DNA of 64,000 nt, from IMG/VR virus record IMGVR_UViG_3300036781_000821, positions 27,888 to 91,887 of that record; one strand, 5' to 3'. The notes beneath the pieces were generated by a model. It had not been told where the DNA came from. It did not search any database and saw only the letters and a program-made list of their open reading frames with translations. Numbering within the stretch: position 1 is the stretch's first letter; each line of letters begins with the position of its first letter. Position numbers and translations under genes: made by a program. This document shows, piece by piece, positions 17,769 through 25,886 of this stretch. The DNA is from a virus.

Positions 17769-18060
17769 GAAGCCCTCGGTAGGCGAGTTTTGCAAATCCG
17801 TCAAGAAGATTTGTGCGTTTGTCGCCACAGGCTTCCCGCACGTCGGTGCTCACATTGAACTCGGCGTTCCAATAGTCGAGCGGGACGAACAAAAAGTCCT
17901 CGTAACGCCAAGGTTCACCGAACTCAACAAGGACATATCCGTGAAGGCCCGGAATGAAGGGGCGTTCAACGATGCACTCTACAGTGTAAATCTGGTGAAG
18001 CTGAGGCACTGGTCCAGGCCAAAGCGGTTGCTGACCACGATAAATATAGACCACTTTCAC
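17740..18060 (-). CDS. Hypothetical protein, 106 aa
   Basis: GTG start at 18060 overlaps the replication-protein stop (GTGA). The protein opens MKVVYIYRGQQ and contains a beta-rich region (GLHGYVLVEFGEPWRYEDFLFVP read in part), possibly a small SH3-like fold. No family recognised. Confidence 0.6.
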   Translation of the reverse strand: MKVVYIYRGQQPLWPGPVPQLHQIYTVECIVERPFIPGLHGYVLVEFGEPWRYEDFLFVPLDYWNAEFNVSTDVREACGDKRTNLLDGFAKLAYRGLHARGCERAS

Positions 18061-18989
18061 GCTGCCCTCGCTTTCTCCACTGAACTCACCAACTTCACGA
18101 TCCGATTTCGCAGCGTGATGTCCGTCATACCACCTCGATTCGCCACGTCATCGCAATACTGGATCATTCCCTGTTCATCGCGAGAGAGGCCGGCAACTTG
18201 AGCCCTCACAGCGTCTTCACCCTCAGCCAACAGCTTTTCCACGATGCCGTAGAGCCGTTTCCACTGCGCTTGTTCTCTCTTCGTGGTTTCAGTACGCGCC
18301 GCATCCGCACGTTCCTTCGCCTTGGCTTTCGCCGCAGGTTGCGGATCTGGCGCGCCCAGGTTGCCTAGCCAGCTCAGCAAGAACGTTCGCGTCATGGGCT
18401 TGCCCGGATACTTGATCTTGGATTTGTTCTCCGCGAGCTGTGCCTCGCGCTCAACTTCCAAATGGCGATAGGCCGGGCTTGCCTTCAGCTCCTTCAGGTA
18501 TTCGGGAGTGACTTGATCGAAGCCGACGCGCGGCGCAGCCGGTTCCTCTCTTCTTCCATTCCGTTCCATTCCATTCCCTTCCATAGGCACTTCGCCGCAG
18601 CGTGGTGCGGTTTCGCCGCATGAAGGTGCGAGATTGTCGGAAGCTGCTGCCTCCGTGTCGAATAGCTCCAGCCAACCGATCTTAAGAAGCCGCGGAATTG
18701 CCTCCTCAAAGACCGCTTCAGAGCCATGCGTCATGCGCGCTAAAGACCCCGCATCATGGGCCACCGCACCCTCCCGCAGGAGAGTGCCGCGCATGTCGCA
18801 CTTGCTTGCGACCTCCACAATCAGCGCCCAAGCGCCGAAGTGGGACATCCCATTCGCGTGGTGCAGTAATTCAGTGAAGCCGTCGCCATCGTGCTTATTG
18901 GGCATCGGAACCCATTCCATGCGTTTCAACTCACGTGTGCGGTTGTTCTCGAAGAGATTGGCCCACTCTCTGACGCGAAGGACTTTCAT
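18057..18989 (-). CDS. Phage replisome-organiser-like protein
   Basis: ATG at 18989 overlaps the DUF1376-HNH stop (ATGA), supporting this start over 19025. The 310-aa protein has an N-terminal winged-helix-like region (residues about 1-110, with REWANLF and a later ARMTHGSEAVFEEAIPRLLKIG HTH-like segment), a low-complexity linker and a basic helical C-terminus. This layout fits DnaD/DnaT-like or phage O-like replication initiators. The family is inferred, not proven. Confidence 0.55.
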   Translation of the reverse strand: MKVLRVREWANLFENNRTRELKRMEWVPMPNKHDGDGFTELLHHANGMSHFGAWALIVEVASKCDMRGTLLREGAVAHDAGSLARMTHGSEAVFEEAIPRLLKIGWLELFDTEAAASDNLAPSCGETAPRCGEVPMEGNGMERNGRREEPAAPRVGFDQVTPEYLKELKASPAYRHLEVEREAQLAENKSKIKYPGKPMTRTFLLSWLGNLGAPDPQPAAKAKAKERADAARTETTKREQAQWKRLYGIVEKLLAEGEDAVRAQVAGLSRDEQGMIQYCDDVANRGGMTDITLRNRIVKLVSSVEKARAA

Positions 18990-19366
18990 AACCGCGCTGC
19001 TTTTCTCCGGTTGCACGAACCGCATAACGGTTGAAGATTGCGTTCTTCGTCGGTTCCACCTTTCGATACCGGCATAATATGATCAACTTGAAGATCCATC
19101 GAAGTGCTGCAATGAAGGCATCGGCCCGCTGCCAGCACCCGACGCCGAACGTCAGGGGATAACTTACCTCGCTTGAAACGCGGCGCAACTGGCCCGAATC
19201 GGACAGCCCCAATGAATGCAAGACCTTTAAATGGCTCACGAACTCCAAACAGGCATGATTCGCAAAGACGACGAAACAACGCACCTTCCTGCTCCAGACT
19301 CATCATCTGGACGTTCGCATCAGCCAGGTAGTCCCCGGCATAGAACTGGAAGGCGGGGGATTTCAT
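18986..19366 (-). CDS. DUF1376-like N-terminus fused to HNH nuclease
   Basis: Residues 1-33 (KSPAFQFYAGDYLADANVQ, then MMSLEQEGALFRRLC) match the start of DUF1376 phage replication-associated proteins. From about residue 70 an HNH domain follows: AAGRCLHC, then DLQVDHIMPVSKGG, then NLQPLCGSCNRRK, giving the Cys pairs and the DH/N/H residues. The DUF1376 part seems cut short, so this is either a true fusion or an HNH insertion into a former DUF1376 gene. It overlaps genes on both sides by four bases. Confidence 0.75.
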   Translation of the reverse strand: MKSPAFQFYAGDYLADANVQMMSLEQEGALFRRLCESCLFGVREPFKGLAFIGAVRFGPVAPRFKRGKLSPDVRRRVLAAGRCLHCSTSMDLQVDHIMPVSKGGTDEERNLQPLCGSCNRRKAARL

Positions 19367-19944
19367 GCGCCGCGCTCCAATCGCCGCAGACGCGCTATTT
19401 CCGCTGCCAACTTCTCGCCGATGTCGTGAACCTGATCCTCGATGGCGATGTTCTCGCCAAAATAAACTTGATGCCGCAGCCGGCGAACCCGTTCGCTGGT
19501 AAAACAGCCGGACATCAGCAGCGCTTGAATATTGATCTGATCCCAGGCATCGGCCACGCGCACACGCGGTGCCTTCGCCACGGACCAGCCGTTGTCCCCG
19601 CGAACGATCAAACCCGCTTCATCCGGTAGTTCCTTTTTCGAGACCAGTCCGGGCAAACACGCGAAATAGAATCGGGCGCAGAAAGGCAGATACTTTTTCC
19701 ATTTGTTGGTCGAGACATCCTTCAGGTAGTCGTTGCGCGACACCTTCACGTCGTAAATCGCGGGATTGAACCGCGTGTACGATCGTTCAAGCGTCAACAC
19801 ATCGGGAATGGGAATGCGGCCACCGCTCAACCAGATGGAATCAATTCTTGGCTCCGCAAACACAATGCGCATGCCGTAGAAGAACTTTGCCAGATCCTCT
19901 ACGACCGCGCCGTGCGGCGTTTCCCCCAGTGGACGCCGACGCAT
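19363..19944 (-). CDS. MmcB-like DNA repair nuclease family protein
   Basis: 193 aa. The segment with IPIPDVLTLERSYTRFNPAIY, DVKVSRNDYLKDV, and KWKKYLPFCARFYFACLPG is characteristic of MmcB proteins, which have a PD-(D/E)XK-like core (here D...DVKxS). They are linked to mutagenic repair; in phages the role is unknown. The C-terminal tail is helical and basic. Overlaps the HNH gene by four bases. Confidence 0.75.
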   Translation of the reverse strand: MRRRPLGETPHGAVVEDLAKFFYGMRIVFAEPRIDSIWLSGGRIPIPDVLTLERSYTRFNPAIYDVKVSRNDYLKDVSTNKWKKYLPFCARFYFACLPGLVSKKELPDEAGLIVRGDNGWSVAKAPRVRVADAWDQINIQALLMSGCFTSERVRRLRHQVYFGENIAIEDQVHDIGEKLAAEIARLRRLERGA

Positions 19945-19947
19945 AGA

Positions 19948-20739
19948 CTACGATGCTTCCGCCAGCCGCTTCATATCGTCCAACGCCTCTTTGTTGGAGC
20001 AATAGAAGTTTGGGATTTTCTCAATCTTCGGATCGCTCTTGAGGTAGATCAACGCAGCAGCAGCCGGAGTTCCCATGCAAAACTCCATCGCCCGACCCGC
20101 ATCACCAGCAAGATGAACAACCCATCCCGCCTGGCAATGCGTCGTGTCGCAGGAGTGCCAGTTGTTCATGTCCAGCGCGTCGGGTTTGCACGCGGCCTCA
20201 TATACCGCTTTGTGAATGTCTTTAATGAACGGCACGCCATTGAGGTCGGCACCGCTCAGGACGGCATCGCGCAGGTCGGCACCGCGCAGGACGGCATCGC
20301 GCAGGACGGCACCGCTCAGGACGGCATCGCGCAGGTCGGCACCGCGCAGGACGGCATCGCGCAGGTCGGCACCGCGCAGGTCGGCACCGCGCAGGACGGC
20401 ATCGCGCAGGACGGCATCGCGCAGGTCGGCACCGCGCAGGTCGGCACCGCGCAGGACGGCATCGCGCAGGACGGCATCGCTCAGGACGGCACCGCGCAGG
20501 TCGGCATCGCTCAGGACGGCATCGCGCAGGACGGCATCGCGCAGGTCGGCACCGCGCAGGTCGGCACCGCGCAGGACGGCATCGCGCAGGTCGGCACCGC
20601 GCAGGACGGCATCGCGCAGGACGGCACCGCTCAGGACGGCATCGCTCTTAACAGCAGCTTCCAACGCCAGTTTCCAACTATCCGTTTCAATGGAGAAAAG
20701 CACGCTCCCCGTCCAACGACTCTTGATTTCAAACTTCAT
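19948..20739 (-). CDS. Pentapeptide-repeat protein
   Basis: 263 aa. After an N-terminal region of about 35 residues come about 27 consecutive five-residue units of the type A(D/V)L(R/S)(D/G), which form a right-handed quadrilateral beta-helix. A C-terminal globular part (about 95 residues, with HSCDTTHCQAGWVVHLAGDAG) follows. Some such proteins mimic DNA and bind gyrase; others are scaffolds. Units with Val in place of Asp/Asn are unusual. The underlying DNA is built from almost identical 15-base units (separate entry). Confidence 0.85.
   Translation of the reverse strand: MKFEIKSRWTGSVLFSIETDSWKLALEAAVKSDAVLSGAVLRDAVLRGADLRDAVLRGADLRGADLRDAVLRDAVLSDADLRGAVLSDAVLRDAVLRGADLRGADLRDAVLRDAVLRGADLRGADLRDAVLRGADLRDAVLSGAVLRDAVLRGADLRDAVLSGADLNGVPFIKDIHKAVYEAACKPDALDMNNWHSCDTTHCQAGWVVHLAGDAGRAMEFCMGTPAAAALIYLKSDPKIEKIPNFYCSNKEALDDMKRLAEAS
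20239..20645 (-). repeat. Near-perfect 15-bp tandem array
   Basis: About 27 head-to-tail 15-bp units, essentially two versions on the plus strand (GGTCGGCACCGCGCA and GGACGGCATCGCGCA) with occasional GCTCA endings. They encode the pentapeptide units. The low divergence points to recent expansion by slippage or recombination. Because 15 is a multiple of three, all frames stay open, creating long spurious ORFs on both strands. Confidence 0.95.
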
Positions 20740-20927
20740 TTTTTCCTTGGGTTTGTGACCCTCGAAGCCAAGGCACAGGCGAACGCTCGATGACTGATGA
20801 TTGTGAAGGCAGCAGAAGAAAGAACGCTGCCCATGCCTTGGCCGCGAGAGTCTGGATTAACTGCCTTCACGAGGCCGACCATAAAGGCCAGCGTGAGCGT
20901 GTCAACACAATTTTTCGGATTCGGCAT
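20736..20927 (-). CDS. Possible small protein, 63 aa
   Basis: Its stop overlaps the pentapeptide-gene ATG (ATGA). The product is weakly hydrophobic in the middle (LTLAFMVGLVKAV). No family recognised; supported only by the overlap and orientation. Confidence 0.4.
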   Translation of the reverse strand: MPNPKNCVDTLTLAFMVGLVKAVNPDSRGQGMGSVLSSAAFTIISHRAFACALASRVTNPRKK

Positions 20928-21144
20928 CCATTCGAAACCCGAACAGGAGCAGATTCTGTAGTCGCTGTGGTGAGAGCGTAGCCATCTTGAACGGCGGCTC
21001 CAGTTGGGTCTCAGCGCAGGGATCTTCGTTCCAGCTCAGAACCCCAGCCGCGAAATCGTTCCAACGCCTCATCCAGTCCAGCCGCGCTTGGAGCATGGAG
21101 GGGAGATGTGGGTGTTTTAGTCGCCGAAGATTCTTGTTGCGCAT
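20902..21144 (-). CDS. Possible first gene of the minus-strand operon, 80 aa
   Basis: Basic N-terminus (MRNKNLRRLKHPHLP) followed by a helical RLDWMRRWNDFAAGVLSW segment. Overlaps the next gene by 26 bases. It would be the first minus-strand gene after the divergent region at 21.15-21.36 kb. No family recognised. Confidence 0.4.
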   Translation of the reverse strand: MRNKNLRRLKHPHLPSMLQARLDWMRRWNDFAAGVLSWNEDPCAETQLEPPFKMATLSPQRLQNLLLFGFRMDAESEKLC

Positions 21145-21360
21145 TTGTAGCGGGGTTGGCGACGACGGGACCGGAATAGGTAGAAGAGAATGGCGAACGG
21201 GCCGAACATGATCACGTGCCCGAGCCTGACCAGGCGACCGAAATGGTCAAGAACAAAAGTGCGTTAGAATGTATGGTTTGACAAGCAACTCAGGCTAACC
21301 CGGCGCAAGGTTTTCGATGGCGCTGACGATTGATGGAAAGGCTCGTTTCGCACCTATCGA

Positions 21361-22512
21361 ATGGCGACTGTCACAAATCCGCTGCCCTCCGGCTTCCAGC
21401 CGCCGCCCGCTGTTCTCGCGCCGAATTGGGCGGGAAGCGCGTTAAAGGCCGAAAGCACGTTCCACCAGCTCTCGCCATACATCGGAAAACTCAAGTCCTC
21501 CATCGCCGGATCGTTGATTGAACAGTTCACGCAACCGTCAGATGTGGTATACGATCCGTTCTCGGGAAGTGGCACGGTTGCGCTCGAAGCGTGGATTGCC
21601 GGCCGCCACATCATCGCCAACGATCTAAGCCCATACGCGGCGATCCTCACGCGCGCAAAACTTTTTCCCTACGATTCGCTTGAAGACGCGCTCGACGACA
21701 TGGAGGATCTTGAGGACTTCGCCGCAGCCGTGGCCGATAGCCTCGACCTTCGCACCGTTCCCCGATGGGTGCGCGAGTTTTTCCATACCCGAACCCTTCG
21801 CGAAACTCTCGGGTGGACTTACGTACTCAGGCAACGGCGCCGCTGGTTTCTGTTGGCATCCCTCATGGGCATCTTGCACCACCAGAGACCGGGCTTTCTA
21901 TCATTCCCGAGCAGCCACACCGTGCCCTATTTGCGGAAGAAGGCTTTCCCGCCCGCGAAGTTTCCCGATCTCTACGAATACCGCTCGCTGGCAGACCGCT
22001 TCGAGGCCAAGATTGAACGTGCCTTTTCCCGTGTTCCCGATCTGGACAGCGGAATTAACCGCGCATGCTTCCAGACATCGGCGCATCTCCTTACGCCCGC
22101 GCAGAAGGTGGATGCCATTATCACGAGCCCGCCGTACATGCGGCAGCTCGATTACGGCCGCGACAACCGCCTCCGACTTTGGTTCCTGGGTGTTCCCGAC
22201 TCCCGCGCGCTCGATCACGAGATTTCGCCGCGCAAGGACGCTTTCCTGAAGCTCATGGCGCGTTGCTTCAAGAAGTGGAAGTCGATCTTGAAGCCCGATC
22301 GCTATTGCATCCTCGTCGTGGGCGACGGCAGCAGCGAGTTAAAAGATGCCAATCTTCCCGTACTCATCTCCCAGATCGCGCAGAAGGAAGGGTTCGTCCA
22401 CGTCCTCGACCACACTGAAGCCATACCGAACGAGCGCCGGGTCCGCCGCGGACTGACGGGCAGCACGTCGGAAACAATCGTCATCCTTCGCAACGCATCG
22501 CGCAGTACATAG
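21361..22512 (+). CDS. DNA methyltransferase (N6-adenine/N4-cytosine type) of a three-gene cassette
   Basis: 383 aa. Motif I, DPFSGSGTV, is at residues 65-73 (S-adenosylmethionine binding) and motif IV, TSPPY, at 255-259 (catalysis), in I-to-IV order, with a long central insertion. It transfers a methyl group to an exocyclic amino group in DNA. The start is the only ATG after an in-frame TGA just upstream. Ten bases separate it from the DUF262 gene. It stands on the opposite strand to the surrounding phage genes. Together with the two genes downstream it suggests a self-protecting defence module. Confidence 0.85.
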   Translation: MATVTNPLPSGFQPPPAVLAPNWAGSALKAESTFHQLSPYIGKLKSSIAGSLIEQFTQPSDVVYDPFSGSGTVALEAWIAGRHIIANDLSPYAAILTRAKLFPYDSLEDALDDMEDLEDFAAAVADSLDLRTVPRWVREFFHTRTLRETLGWTYVLRQRRRWFLLASLMGILHHQRPGFLSFPSSHTVPYLRKKAFPPAKFPDLYEYRSLADRFEAKIERAFSRVPDLDSGINRACFQTSAHLLTPAQKVDAIITSPPYMRQLDYGRDNRLRLWFLGVPDSRALDHEISPRKDAFLKLMARCFKKWKSILKPDRYCILVVGDGSSELKDANLPVLISQIAQKEGFVHVLDHTEAIPNERRVRRGLTGSTSETIVILRNASRST

Positions 22513-22522
22513 GAGCGACACA

Positions 22523-23605
22523 ATGCAGCAGGTTTTCAACACGCGTAACTATAGCGTTCGAGATTTTGAAGAATGGCAGCAACGCGACGAGCTTGTACTA
22601 CAGCCCAAATTCCAACGCCGCGAGGTATGGAGCGAAAAGGCTCGCTCCTATTTGATCGACACGATCATCCGAGGAAAGCCCATACCCAAGGTCTATATGC
22701 GGCAGGATGTCAATCCCAAGACCCGCCGCGTATTGCGCGAAATCGTCGATGGGCAACAGCGACTTCATTCCGTTCTCAACTTCTTGAAGGATGGATTTAA
22801 GATCAGCCGCGCCCACAACGAAGAGTTTGGCGGAAAAACATTCAGCCAACTGAACGAGGACGCGCAACGCGACATCCTCAAATACGAGTTCGCCGTTGAC
22901 CTCCTTCAGGACATGCCGGACAACGAGATTTACAATATCTTTGCGCGGATCAACACCTATTCCGAGAAGCTGAAGGATCAAGAATTACGCAATTCAAAGT
23001 GGTACGGCTTCTTCAAGTCTTCCGTTTATTTGCTCGCCGAAGAGTTCACCACATTCTTTGTAGAAAACAAGCTCTTCACCGCGAAAACGATCCTCCGCAT
23101 GGCCGAGGCCGAATTCATATCGGATCTTCTCCTGTCGATGCACGAGGGAATCGTCGCGCGGTCCAAGATGGTGCTCGACAACGCATACAAAAAATACGAT
23201 GATGATTTCCCGTCTCGCAAAACCTACGAAAAAAGGTTCCGTGAGACCATTGACATCATCAAGGCCATCCACGGTGATGACCTCGGGGAATCCGAATTTC
23301 GAGCGCAGCGGCTTTTCTATCCGATGTTCTGCTCGATTTACCACCTCAAGTACGGCCTTCCCAATTTCACGCTTCCCCGAAAGACGATCAAGGTATCGGA
23401 CTACCCCAAGATGAAGACCGCCCTTGAGTCGGTCGATACGCTACTGGAAGAGATCAAAGAATCTCACACCAACCCGGCTGCGCTCGCTCTTTCGGATGTT
23501 GACAGCAAGTTCTACGACTCAATAACAGTGCACTTCGTCCACGCGGACAAGCGCGTAATTTCCACGACCTACATTTGCCGAAAACTCGCCAAGGTATTGA
23601 GCTAA
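22523..23605 (+). CDS. DUF262 (ParB-like/GmrSD-N-type) protein
   Basis: 360 aa. Characteristic DUF262 motifs are present: LQPKFQRREVW (about 26-36), IVDGQQRLHSV (about 74-84) and IFARINTYSEKL (about 139-150). The domain is a ParB/Srx-fold NTPase-like module found in GmrSD type IV restriction enzymes and several defence systems. The C-terminal half is helical, with no HNH motif, so the nuclease partner would have to be separate. An AGGAG-type site (gAGCGACAC region is weak) is not clear; close spacing suggests co-transcription with the methyltransferase. Confidence 0.85.
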   Translation: MQQVFNTRNYSVRDFEEWQQRDELVLQPKFQRREVWSEKARSYLIDTIIRGKPIPKVYMRQDVNPKTRRVLREIVDGQQRLHSVLNFLKDGFKISRAHNEEFGGKTFSQLNEDAQRDILKYEFAVDLLQDMPDNEIYNIFARINTYSEKLKDQELRNSKWYGFFKSSVYLLAEEFTTFFVENKLFTAKTILRMAEAEFISDLLLSMHEGIVARSKMVLDNAYKKYDDDFPSRKTYEKRFRETIDIIKAIHGDDLGESEFRAQRLFYPMFCSIYHLKYGLPNFTLPRKTIKVSDYPKMKTALESVDTLLEEIKESHTNPAALALSDVDSKFYDSITVHFVHADKRVISTTYICRKLAKVLS

Positions 23606-23611
23606 AAGTTT

Positions 23612-24253
23612 ATGCCTGCACCCCGCCTTCACTCAGCGCTAGTTTCGTTTTCCCGCTCCGTAGAAGAAGCACGGGACTTGGCTGATGACGCTCACCGATG
23701 GTCCACGCCCCCGCGCCCAGGCGCACGCTCCCAAATCACAATCCAACGGCGCAACACACTTACCGAGATGGCCTTTTTGAGAGCCTTCACAAGTTGGGAA
23801 AGCTTTTTAGAAGATACATTCCTTCTTTATTTGTTGGGTCATAAACCACCAAAGGGAGCGCCTCCCCGCCGTTATGGGTTTCCTCAAACCCCGGATGCGG
23901 CGGCAGAATGGTGTACCGATGGTAAGCCATATGCCAAATGGCACGTGAACGACGTGCAGCGCAGGGCGAACCGATGGTTCAAAGATGGAAAGCCGTTCAC
24001 TCCCGCGCTCCAAAGCCAGCAATCCCGACTGATGCAGCTCGTTAGCATTCGCAACGCGATTGCCCATGAATCCGACAGCGCCAAAGGTAAATTTGAAAAC
24101 GTCGTTCGCACTGAACTTGGGGCCGTGCCGCCGAACACGACGGTGGGTTCATTCTTGATGACGACCAAACCGAACACAACGCCTCCGATTTCGTTTCTGG
24201 AATTTTATGTCAGCGAGATTCTCCGGGCCGCTCAGAACATTGTCCCGAGATGA
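23612..24253 (+). CDS. HEPN-domain protein (putative RNase) of the cassette
   Basis: 213 aa. Residues 147-152 RNAIAH form the R-x4-H motif of HEPN ribonucleases; helices before it (TLTEMAFLRAFTSWESFLEDTF) match the HEPN four-helix bundle of the MAE_28990/RiboL-PSP type. Six bases follow the DUF262 stop, so the three genes form one unit. HEPN proteins often kill or arrest infected cells by RNA cleavage. Here the methyltransferase or DUF262 protein may control it; that is inference. Confidence 0.75.
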   Translation: MPAPRLHSALVSFSRSVEEARDLADDAHRWSTPPRPGARSQITIQRRNTLTEMAFLRAFTSWESFLEDTFLLYLLGHKPPKGAPPRRYGFPQTPDAAAEWCTDGKPYAKWHVNDVQRRANRWFKDGKPFTPALQSQQSRLMQLVSIRNAIAHESDSAKGKFENVVRTELGAVPPNTTVGSFLMTTKPNTTPPISFLEFYVSEILRAAQNIVPR

Positions 24254-24327
24254 CGGAGGAAGGATTCGAACCTTCCTTACTGCGGGATTCGCACCCCATG
24301 TCAGCTTCCCTCGCCAGAGGCACCGTC
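24251..24327 (-). tRNA. tRNA-like sequence overlapping the HEPN stop codon (possibly degenerate)
   Basis: 77 bases on the minus strand with a seven-base acceptor stem (one T-T mismatch), a short CCTC/GAGG D-type hairpin and a perfect five-base T stem around the loop TTCGAAT. The anticodon arm is not canonical: a second T-arm-like hairpin (GGGG, loop TGCGAAT, CCCG) occupies it, so no anticodon can be assigned. Encoded CCA is absent. It may be a decayed tRNA or an attachment remnant marking the edge of the defence cassette. Confidence 0.35.
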
Positions 24328-24391
24328 AAAACTGTTTCGTCCGCACCTTCAAAGGCGTAATCCACGTCGTAAGGGAAGGCAGACGCTTCGT

Positions 24392-24565
24392 TCATGGAAG
24401 GACACGCCATTCCAATCTTTGAACACGAGAATCGAGCGTTATTACCCAACCGACTCCCGCATACAGCCAGCAGCCAATTTGAAACGCGCCAATCATAGCC
24501 AGCGCGAAGAAGCACGCCAGAGCCACATCGACCCACACACTTTCCTTCTCAGACTTCCTACTCAT
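24392..24565 (-). CDS. Small single-pass membrane protein, 57 aa
   Basis: ATG at 24565 has AAGGA six bases upstream. After a charged N-terminus (MSRKSEKESVW) comes one transmembrane helix (VALACFFALAMIGAFQIGCWLY). Function unknown. Confidence 0.55.
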   Translation of the reverse strand: MSRKSEKESVWVDVALACFFALAMIGAFQIGCWLYAGVGWVITLDSRVQRLEWRVLP

Positions 24566-24588
24566 TCCATTCCTTCTGTTTTGGTCGA

Positions 24589-24780
24589 CTAACACATATC
24601 CGCCACGCGCACCCGTTTGTGCGCTGGCGGTTCCGGCATCTTCAACCGTAGATGCGGAAAGCTGGGGTTAAGGCTTGGCGTTGCTGGAATGCGCCTCATC
24701 AAAATGTGAAAGCTGCAAATCGCCGTCACCAGCCCGAAGATCAGCAGCCAGTACACCATTGCCCAATGTCGGAGCGTCAT
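24589..24780 (-). CDS. Small membrane protein, 63 aa
   Basis: An N-terminal transmembrane segment (WAMVYWLLIFGLVTAICSF) and a Pro/Arg-rich tail. The start overlaps the neighbouring stop (ATGA). Function unknown. Confidence 0.5.
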   Translation of the reverse strand: MTLRHWAMVYWLLIFGLVTAICSFHILMRRIPATPSLNPSFPHLRLKMPEPPAHKRVRVADMC

Positions 24781-25193
24781 TTCAACATCTCCTCCACAGC
24801 GCCTAATGCTTTCACGGTTTCTTTAAGCGCGTGTCCACATGTGATGCACTCACTGAGCTTCGTTTTTCCCTCGTGTTCCGCGACCCGAGCGAGCAGATAA
24901 CGCACTTCTTCTACTAACTTCTCCACCAATGGCCGCATGTTAACGCTGGAGACGATCAGGGCTGCATTTGCTTCGGCGGTGACTGCATCATCATCGTCCG
25001 CATCGGGTATGCACCTGGCGACGAAAACTTCATTCGCGCTCTTGATCGTGTCGCTATGCTGAGTCCACGGAAGTGGGCTAGGCTTTTCTTTTTTCTTTGC
25101 CTGTTGCTTCCTCGCACGCGCTTTGTCCGCCGCGTCCTTCAGTTGATCGATCACATCGTAGATGTCCTCGACACATGGTTTTCCCTCATTCAT
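24777..25193 (-). CDS. Hypothetical helical protein, 138 aa
   Basis: ATG at 25193 overlaps the wHTH-gene stop; the upstream extension to 25232 is disfavoured. Lys/Ala-rich N-terminal helix, an acidic PDADDDDAVTAEANAALIV segment and a C-terminal helix with a CITCGH Cys pair. The pattern resembles small phage early-region proteins; function unknown. Confidence 0.6.
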   Translation of the reverse strand: MNEGKPCVEDIYDVIDQLKDAADKARARKQQAKKKEKPSPLPWTQHSDTIKSANEVFVARCIPDADDDDAVTAEANAALIVSSVNMRPLVEKLVEEVRYLLARVAEHEGKTKLSECITCGHALKETVKALGAVEEMLK

Positions 25194-25492
25194 GCCTCTA
25201 CCTTTCGTACAGTTTTGCCCGTCACCGGGCATTTGATGTTTTCCACTTCCCGCAACAGCCCCGCTTCCACCAGCTCGCTGATTCTTGGTTGAACCGCGCT
25301 ACGGTGCTGAAAGCCCATGGCCTTCGCTATTTCCCGATCAGTGCCGCCTCCGTATCGCCGCACGTGCGCTAGGACTGCCATCGCCTTCTTGCCCAGCTTC
25401 GGCTTTTCCTCGCGGTAAGCATGTGCGCTGTTCTCATGCGTCCGGCGCACGTAGTCGTCAAACGTGAATTGCTCTGCGGCGTACACGCTCAT
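25190..25492 (-). CDS. Winged-helix DNA-binding protein, 100 aa
   Basis: Start at 25492 chosen as the first ATG in the gene run, overlapping the next stop. Residues about 35-85 form a wHTH: KKAMAVLAHVRRYGGG, then DREIAKAMGFQHRSAVQPRISELVEAGLL. This is probably an early-region transcription regulator. Confidence 0.65.
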   Translation of the reverse strand: MSVYAAEQFTFDDYVRRTHENSAHAYREEKPKLGKKAMAVLAHVRRYGGGTDREIAKAMGFQHRSAVQPRISELVEAGLLREVENIKCPVTGKTVRKVEA

Positions 25493-25665
25493 TCCTCCTG
25501 CTCGCTTTCCCCCAAATGAATGCTTATGACGACCGCGAACCCAGCGCACAAGCCGCCCACAAAGAAAGCTGCGCAAGCCAAGGGATAGAGGCCGCAGTGA
25601 TACGAATACACGCCCACGAGGACCATTTGCAGGGTAAGTCCCAGCTCCAAAAGTAGGTGTTTCAT
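25489..25665 (-). CDS. Small two-pass membrane protein, 58 aa
   Basis: Two hydrophobic segments (LLLELGLTLQMVLVGVYSY and LACAAFFVGGLCAGFAVVISI) and an acidic tail. ATGA overlaps join it to both neighbours. Function unknown. Confidence 0.55.
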   Translation of the reverse strand: MKHLLLELGLTLQMVLVGVYSYHCGLYPLACAAFFVGGLCAGFAVVISIHLGESEQEE

Positions 25666-25886
25666 CGTTTCGTCTTCCGGTCGACGATAAATCTGACCTT
25701 GCTCGGATCGTTCCAGTCCCGTTGACCCTTGACGACAAACTTCAGGTGACGAAGCGCGAACAACCGCGCCGCCATTGCGTCTTTGGCGGCCACGGTGAAC
25801 TCGCTCTTTAGCTGAAGATTGAGCGCGAGCAGCGCGAGCCCGACACGCGAGCGAACCTTCCGTTTGCGGGACACGCGCGTGGACAT
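25662..25886 (-). CDS. Small basic protein, 74 aa
   Basis: Very basic N-terminus (MSTRVSRKRKVRSR) and C-terminal VDRKTKR; the middle is helical. It is linked by overlaps to the SSB gene upstream and the membrane protein downstream. Possibly nucleic-acid binding; no family recognised. Confidence 0.55.
   Translation of the reverse strand: MSTRVSRKRKVRSRVGLALLALNLQLKSEFTVAAKDAMAARLFALRHLKFVVKGQRDWNDPSKVRFIVDRKTKR

Noticed and set aside
19912-20793. Long plus-strand frames across the pentapeptide-repeat gene
   Set aside because: The 15-bp period keeps every frame open; the minus-strand product has a proper pentapeptide fold and globular ends, the plus-strand ones do not.
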